From NCBI RefSeq assembly GCF_001949145.1, contig NW_019091514.1, forward strand, positions 1-64,000: a stretch of 64,000 nt of DNA, given 5' to 3'. The DNA is from Acanthaster planci (taxonomy: Eukaryota > Echinodermata > Asteroidea > Valvatida > Acanthasteridae). The notes under the pieces were generated by a model, which was not told where the DNA came from, did no database searches, and saw only the letters and a program-made list of their open reading frames with translations. The position numbers were made by a program, and so were the translations under genes. Below are positions 63,516 to 64,000 of the stretch, piece by piece (the first letter of the stretch is position 1; every line of letters starts with the position of its first letter).

Positions 63516-63645
63516 GTCAGAGGATACAGGTAGCTGAAGAATTTCTCTCATCAGAGCGGAAGTATGTCGGTCAGCTCAATGCTCTCCTCGACAACATCAT
63601 GTTACCCTTAGTCACCGAGTCACTAATCCACCCTTCTGATATCAA
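63516..63645 (+). CDS. ARHGEF33-like: ARHGEF33-like exon 8: start of DH (RhoGEF) domain
   Basis: Acceptor ttatttcttgcag|GT after a strong pyrimidine tract, donor ATCAA|gtaaga. RIQVAEEFLSSERKYVGQL is the conserved first helix (CR1) of a Dbl-homology domain, where ExxY contacts the GTPase switch regions. The frame is also open from an alternative acceptor at 63461/63462. The remainder of the DH domain lies beyond the window, so the gene is partial here (about 316 residues visible). Confidence 0.85.
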
Positions 63646-64000
63646 GTAAGAACTCCTGTTATTAGCAGCTTGTGAATTAAGTGGACTTATACACGTATTT
63701 CTGCTGGTTAATTAAGTCTTTGGAATTGACTATCTCTTTCAATATTTGTGTTGTCGATCGATGTAACTGCTTGCTGGTGCCATTTTGTGTGTGAGAACAG
63801 TTAACGTTTTCAGTTCAATCTTTAAAATGCACCAGTTAAAACAATATTCTATCAACAAAAACCTTCAGTTTTCATTACAATTTTCATTTTGTACAGTATT
63901 TGAAAAGCATATAAAGGTAGTACCAGACTCACAGAATGTAAACCCTATTTAATATTTTTGCCCCATTGAGTAATAATCTTTGAAAAGCCATTTTGAAAAG
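63646..64000. other. Intron of the ARHGEF33-like gene, running off the window
   Basis: 355 bp of A+T-rich intron after exon 8. No exon or repeat recognised. Confidence 0.7.

Overview
This is animal nuclear DNA: about 60% A+T, interrupted genes with GT-AG introns, and introns and spacers crowded with short inverted-repeat transposons. Gene content (a two-chain complement C3-type protein with several vertebrate disulfides missing, beside an ARHGEF33-type gene) and repeat texture suggest a marine invertebrate deuterostome such as an echinoderm or hemichordate. The sequence alone does not settle the species.

Layout, all genes on the + strand: (1) 1-1209, a small two-exon gene for a 121-residue, cysteine-rich membrane protein of unknown function, with a likely 5'UTR intron. 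(2) 1210-7250, spacer with short transposons and a probable TATA promoter at its end. (3) 7562-48283, a complete complement C3-like gene that I assembled as 39 coding exons (5130 nt, 1709 residues). Every splice phase matches, there is no internal stop, and the domain order is that of C3: signal peptide, macroglobulin domains, RVRR beta/alpha site, anaphylatoxin, thioester domain with GCGEQ, CUB, MG8 and C345C. (4) 48284-56477, spacer holding a 1041-bp foldback element and a (TC)n tract. (5) 56478 to beyond the right edge, the 5' part of an ARHGEF33-like Rho exchange factor: coiled coil, Ser-rich linker, start of the DH domain.

The C3-like protein would be secreted, cut into beta and alpha chains, release an anaphylatoxin-like fragment and attach covalently to targets through its thioester. 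Its departures from textbook C3 are the main interest: Lys instead of His at the thioester-catalytic position, a four-cysteine anaphylatoxin, three disulfides lost as complete pairs, GC-AG introns, and two possible signal peptides.

The introns carry at least seven families of short TIR elements. Two cases of one element nested inside another can be read directly. No autonomous transposase, reverse transcriptase, CRISPR array or intact structural RNA gene was recognised. The three genes show no obvious shared pathway; their adjacency is reported only as position.
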